This document shows, in pieces, positions 6,670 through 9,732 of a DNA stretch of 9,732 nt. The notes beneath the pieces were generated by a model. The model made no database searches. It had not been told where the DNA came from and saw nothing but the letters and a program-made list of their open reading frames with translations. The stretch's first letter is position 1. Each line of letters begins with the position of its first letter. The stretch is from positions 1-9,732 of the forward strand of contig DETL01000015.1 in NCBI GenBank assembly GCA_002361625.1. The letters are read 5' to 3'. The translations under genes and the position numbers were made by a program. Source of the DNA: Bacteroidales bacterium UBA3289. Lineage in GTDB: Bacteria; Bacteroidota; Bacteroidia; Bacteroidales; UBA932.

Positions 6670-7925
6670 AAGCACGATCCCCCTGGCTGTGGGTGCCTAC
6701 CCTCTACTTCGCGGAAGGCCTGCCGTATTTCATCGTAAACACCATCTCGGTCATCATCCTCAAGGACCTGGGCATGGACAACAGCACGCTGGCGCTCCTG
6801 ACGAGCCTGATCGGCCTTCCCTGGCTGGTCAAGCCCCTCTGGAGCCCATTCGTGGATATCTTCAAGAGCAAGCGCTGGTGGATCGTGACGATGCAGCTGT
6901 GCATGGCCGTCACGGTCGCCGTCCTGGCATTGACGCTTCCGGCGAAATCGCCTTTTACCTGGACACTGATCCTGTTCACGATCACGGGCTTTGCCTCGGC
7001 CTCGCATGACATTGCGGCCGACGGATTCTACATGATCGGCCTGGACCAGCGGCGGCAGTCGGCCTTCGTGGGCATCCGGAACACCTTTTACCGGATCGCC
7101 ATGGTCTTCGGACAGGGCGTACTGGTGGTGATCGCCGGCCTTCTGGAGAAGCGCACCGGGGCCGTGTCCCGTGCCTGGTCGGTCACCCTCCTCGGAACCT
7201 CCATCCTCCTGGCCCTGGTGACGGCCTATCATGCCTTCGTGCTGCCCCGTCCCGCGGAAGACGCCACGGCCGGCCGCAAGACGGCCCGGGAGATCTTCCG
7301 GGAGTTCGGAGAAGCGTTCGGCACTTTCTTTACGAAACCGGGCATCGTCCTGACCCTGTGCTTCCTCTTGCTCTACCGTCTTCCGGAGGCGTTTTCGGTG
7401 AAACTCCTGTATCCGTTCTTCAGCGATTCCCTGGCAGACGGCGGCTTGGGGATGGACAAGGCGGCCTTCGGCATGGTCTATGGGACGGCGGGCGTCATCG
7501 CCCTGCTCGCCGGCGGAATCCTGGGAGGATGGCACATTTCCTGGCGGGGACTCCGCCGCTGCCTGTTTCCCATGGCTCTCAGCCTGGCCCTGCCCTGTGT
7601 CGTGTACCTGATCATGGCCCTCACGCAACCCTCGTCCGTATGGACGGTAGGCGCCTATGTCGTGCTGGACCAGTTCGGCTATGGGTACGGATTCACGGCC
7701 TACACGGTGTATATGATGCGGTTTGCCGACGGCCCGCTCAAGACCTCCCACTATGCCATCTGCACGGGCTTCATGGCCCTGTCCATGCTGCTCCCGGGCG
7801 CCGTGGCAGGATATCTGCAAGAATCTCTCGGGTATGTGGGCTTTTATGTCATGGTGATGGTCTGCTGCCTTGCCACCGTCGCTGTCACCCTCGCCGCCCG
7901 CCGCTCCCTTCCGGCCGATGCGTAA
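6666..7925 (+). CDS. AmpG-like MFS permease (muropeptide/wall-sugar importer)
   Basis: This 419-residue inner-membrane protein of the major facilitator superfamily has about 12 helices. It shows hallmarks of the AmpG/PAT branch: YFAEGLPY (14-21), GLPWLVKPLWSPFVD (50-64), FASASHDIAADGFYM (109-123, matching the ASQDIAxDA motif of AmpG) and RRQSAFVGIRNTFYRIA (129-145). A loop at about 195-220 separates the two halves. AmpG in Gram-negative bacteria brings GlcNAc-anhydroMurNAc peptides into the cytosol for recycling. Its ATG overlaps the stop of the SpoIID fusion gene (ATGA), showing translational coupling, and NamZ follows. That context supports transport of a peptidoglycan fragment, though the exact substrate (anhydro-muropeptide, disaccharide or MurNAc) is inferred. 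Length is short beside E. coli AmpG (491 residues, 14 helices) but normal for Bacteroidota homologues. Confidence 0.85.
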   Translation: MKARSPWLWVPTLYFAEGLPYFIVNTISVIILKDLGMDNSTLALLTSLIGLPWLVKPLWSPFVDIFKSKRWWIVTMQLCMAVTVAVLALTLPAKSPFTWTLILFTITGFASASHDIAADGFYMIGLDQRRQSAFVGIRNTFYRIAMVFGQGVLVVIAGLLEKRTGAVSRAWSVTLLGTSILLALVTAYHAFVLPRPAEDATAGRKTAREIFREFGEAFGTFFTKPGIVLTLCFLLLYRLPEAFSVKLLYPFFSDSLADGGLGMDKAAFGMVYGTAGVIALLAGGILGGWHISWRGLRRCLFPMALSLALPCVVYLIMALTQPSSVWTVGAYVVLDQFGYGYGFTAYTVYMMRFADGPLKTSHYAICTGFMALSMLLPGAVAGYLQESLGYVGFYVMVMVCCLATVAVTLAARRSLPADA

Positions 7926-7997
7926 TCCGGAACTGATTGACCGACAGACCGATATGGAAAGTGCTTTATGTATTTTGACGCAAAGCGATTTAAGGAA

Positions 7998-9251
7998 ATG
8001 ATTGACAGCAAACAACTTAGGAAATACGCGCTGGGCGTGCTCCTGCTTCTGGGAATTACTGCCCAGGCACAGGTATATACCGGTATCGATATGCTGGAGC
8101 GCTATGGGTTCGAAGAGCTCCAGGGGAAGCGCGTGGGATTGGTGACGAATCCTTCCGGGGTGGACCGGAACCTGCGTTCCACCATCGATGTCCTTTTCGA
8201 GGCGCCCGGGGTCGATCTGGTCGCCCTTTACGGGCCTGAGCACGGGGTGCGGGGGGATGCCTATGCGGGTGACCATGTGGCCAGCGGGAAAGACCCGAAG
8301 ACGGGCCTTCCGGTCTATTCGCTCTATGGGAGCACCCGGAAACCTACGCCGCAGATGCTCAAGGGCGTCGATGTCATGGTCTATGATATCCAGGATGTCG
8401 GAACGCGCTCCTATACTTTCATTTCCACCCTGGGACTCGTGATGCGTGCCTGCGCCGAGCAGGACATCGAAGTCATGGTCCTGGACCGACCGAATCCCCT
8501 CGGCGGCCTCAAGGTCGAGGGTTCCTATGTGGAGCCGGGCTTCCATTCCTTCGTCAGCGAGTTCCGGATCCCGTATGTCTATGGGCTCACGGTAGGGGAG
8601 TTGGCCTCCCTCATCAACGAGGAGGGGCTCAACTGCGGGGTCGATGGAAAGGAACCGCCCCTCAAGTGCCGCCTGACCGTCATCCCGATGCGGGGTTGGG
8701 AACGCTGGATGCTGTACCGGGATACCGGACTTCCGTGGATCCTTCCTTCCCCGAACATCCCCTCGATGGAATCCGCCATCGGCTATCCTTCCGCCGGCAT
8801 CGCCGGGGAATTCGGTTATCTGAGCATCGGCGTGGGATATACCATCCCGTTCCAGACTTTCGCGGCTCCCTGGATCGATGCCGATAAGCTCAAGGAGCGG
8901 CTGGACAGTTATCACCTTCCCGGCGTCGCTTTCCGGACCATCCACTACAAACCCATCTCCGGAAGCGCTCCGGACCTGCAGCACGGCGTCCAGTTCTTCT
9001 ATACGGACTATGAAGCCGCAGAGATTACGCTGACCCAGTTTTATGTCATGCAGGCCCTTCAGGAGCTGTATCCTTCCCGCAATCCGTATAAGACCCTGAA
9101 GAAAACCAGGATGCTGGATATCGTTTGTGGCACGGATTATGTGAGAAGGGAATTCGGAAAGCGGTTGAAAGTCGAAGATATCCGCTCCCGGTGGATGCAG
9201 GATGTGGACGCTTTCAAGAAACTTTCCGAAAATTATTACTTATATCGCTAA
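7998..9251 (+). CDS. namZ: Exo-beta-N-acetylmuramidase NamZ (GH171, DUF1343)
   Basis: The NamZ family removes MurNAc from the non-reducing ends of peptidoglycan chains. Starting at 7998 the protein has 417 residues and a clear signal peptide, MIDSKQLRKYALGVLLLLGITAQAQ. There is no lipobox Cys, so it should be soluble in the periplasm or outside. Family motifs follow: GKRVGLVTNPSGVD, LYGPEHGVRG (E81), GVDVMVYDIQDVGTRSYTF (Tyr129), DRPNPLGG, and a C-terminal half with LPWILPSPNIPS and GVQFFYTD. The Glu in GPEHG and the Tyr in VYDIQD fit the proposed active-site positions of characterised NamZ proteins. An in-frame ATG at 7968 would add ten charged residues before the signal peptide; 7998 is preferred, with AAGGAA just ahead. 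It follows the AmpG-like gene by 72 bases on the same strand. A weak TATTTTG at 7971-7977 may be a degenerate -7 box. Function call is strong; gene name is by family. Confidence 0.9.
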   Translation: MIDSKQLRKYALGVLLLLGITAQAQVYTGIDMLERYGFEELQGKRVGLVTNPSGVDRNLRSTIDVLFEAPGVDLVALYGPEHGVRGDAYAGDHVASGKDPKTGLPVYSLYGSTRKPTPQMLKGVDVMVYDIQDVGTRSYTFISTLGLVMRACAEQDIEVMVLDRPNPLGGLKVEGSYVEPGFHSFVSEFRIPYVYGLTVGELASLINEEGLNCGVDGKEPPLKCRLTVIPMRGWERWMLYRDTGLPWILPSPNIPSMESAIGYPSAGIAGEFGYLSIGVGYTIPFQTFAAPWIDADKLKERLDSYHLPGVAFRTIHYKPISGSAPDLQHGVQFFYTDYEAAEITLTQFYVMQALQELYPSRNPYKTLKKTRMLDIVCGTDYVRREFGKRLKVEDIRSRWMQDVDAFKKLSENYYLYR

Positions 9252-9256
9252 CTTTA
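9249..9256 (+). promoter_or_regulatory. Possible -7 box for the Ser-rich secreted protein gene
   Basis: TAACTTTA overlaps the namZ stop codon and lies 15 bases before the next ATG. It differs from TAnnTTTG only in the last base. No clear TTG box was found at 19-20 bases upstream (TTTC at 9223-9226 is the nearest), so it is a weak call. Confidence 0.3.
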
Positions 9257-9270
9257 AAAACGACAAAGCT

Positions 9271-9732
9271 ATGAGAAGGATGATCAACTCCGTTGCCGCA
9301 CTCTTCATCACGATGGCGATGATCGCGGCCCCTGAGGCACTTGCCCAGACCCGCCGTTCCGGCGGTTCCTCCACTGCATCCCGGTCGTCCTCCGCTCAGA
9401 CTACGACCCGTGGATCTTCTTATGGCAGAGCTTCCGCTACTGCCGCACCTTCCCGTTCCGCCTCCATGCAGACCCAGACGAGCCGTTCTTCCGGCTCTTC
9501 CAGCAGAGGCGCAGCCACCACGAGCCGTTCTACCGGCAGCTCCTCCGTGAGCCGCTCTTCCGGCGTCTCCAGCACTCGCTCCGCGAGCAGCATGAGCCAG
9601 AACACCCGGACCAACCGGTCCACCGGCAGCAGCTCCACCGTGAGCCGCAGCACCGGTTCCACCACCACCCGTTCCGCGAGCGGCGTGGACCAGAACACCC
9701 GGACCAACCGGTCCACCGGCAGCTCCAGCTCC
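9271..9732 (+). CDS. Secreted Ser/Thr/Arg-rich repeat protein, 3' end beyond window
   Basis: An ATG at 9271 opens 154 codons that stay open to the right edge. The first 26 residues form a good signal peptide, MRRMINSVAALFITMAMIAAPEALAQ, with cleavage expected after ALA. The rest is strongly biased to Ser, Thr, Arg, Gly and Ala, with short RSS/SRSTGSS motifs and almost no hydrophobic residues. It looks disordered and basic. A 31-residue unit containing QNTRTNRSTGSSS begins to repeat near the end. I do not recognise a family. A structured domain may follow beyond the window, with this region as a linker. It starts 19 bases after namZ on the same strand and could be co-transcribed, but its composition gives no functional link to wall salvage. 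A basic, secreted, Ser-rich chain could bind an anionic surface; that is a guess. Confidence 0.7.
   Translation, partial: MRRMINSVAALFITMAMIAAPEALAQTRRSGGSSTASRSSSAQTTTRGSSYGRASATAAPSRSASMQTQTSRSSGSSSRGAATTSRSTGSSSVSRSSGVSSTRSASSMSQNTRTNRSTGSSSTVSRSTGSTTTRSASGVDQNTRTNRSTGSSSS
9574..9732 (+). repeat. 93-bp tandem repeat in the Ser/Arg-rich gene
   Basis: A unit beginning TRSAS and containing QNTRTNRSTGSSS starts at 9574 and again at 9667, a period of 93 bases (31 codons). The core of the copies, 33 bases from CAG at 9598 and from CAG at 9691, is identical. The second copy is cut by the window edge, so the copy number is unknown. Confidence 0.75.

Noticed and set aside
6642..8984. A 780-codon open frame on the minus strand under the AmpG-like and namZ genes
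   Set aside because: The opposite strand holds two genes with clear families and motifs. The minus-strand product is rich in His, Arg, Asp, Gly and Gln with no recognisable domain, as expected for the antisense frame of GC-rich codons.
1..9732. CRISPR array, riboswitch or defence system
   Set aside because: No regularly spaced repeats apart from the coding repeat at 9574-9732, no structured leader of riboswitch size in the short gaps, and no defence-type protein families were seen.

Overview
The window looks like the chromosome of a GC-rich member of the Bacteroidota, most likely a gut-type Bacteroidales. Three things point there. The AT-rich gaps carry promoter boxes of the Bacteroidota form TAnnTTTG with a TTG/TTTG element about 17-20 bases upstream. 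Several protein families are typical of the phylum: a CCDC81-type HU domain protein, a bacterial acyl-ACP thioesterase, a DUF4922 protein and NamZ/DUF1343. Gene starts show no strong Shine-Dalgarno sequences. The genus cannot be fixed from the sequence alone.

Layout. At the left edge, on the minus strand, is the N-terminus of a zinc-ribbon transposase-like protein with its own promoter and an apparent frame break in an A7 run just after the start codon. Next, also on minus, is a complete tRNA-Asn(GTT) unit with promoter, gene and a strong intrinsic terminator. From about 460 everything is on plus: a membrane-anchored HU-CCDC81-like protein with a Pro/Glu-rich spacer; an acyl-ACP thioesterase; an AspT/YidE-type transporter with two RCK_C domains; an IDI/YfcD-like Nudix hydrolase; a DUF4922 (GalT/Ap4A-phosphorylase-like) plus SpoIID fusion; an AmpG-like MFS permease; a secreted NamZ exo-beta-N-acetylmuramidase; and the start of a secreted Ser/Thr/Arg-rich repeat protein that runs off the right edge.

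How the genes may work together. From 1382 to 7925 the plus-strand genes are packed with gaps of 35 bases or less and two overlaps (TGATG at 3831-3835, ATGA at 6666-6669), so one or two operons are likely. The right half reads as a peptidoglycan salvage locus. NamZ would release MurNAc from wall fragments outside the cytoplasm, AmpG would import wall-derived sugars or muropeptides, and the 735-residue fusion has a SpoIID peptidoglycan-active domain joined to a nucleotide-sugar-phosphorylase-like domain. The fusion has no signal peptide, so it should be cytosolic, which is unusual for SpoIID. This is the most interesting feature of the window. The many long open frames on the minus strand under these genes are composition shadows and are not annotated.
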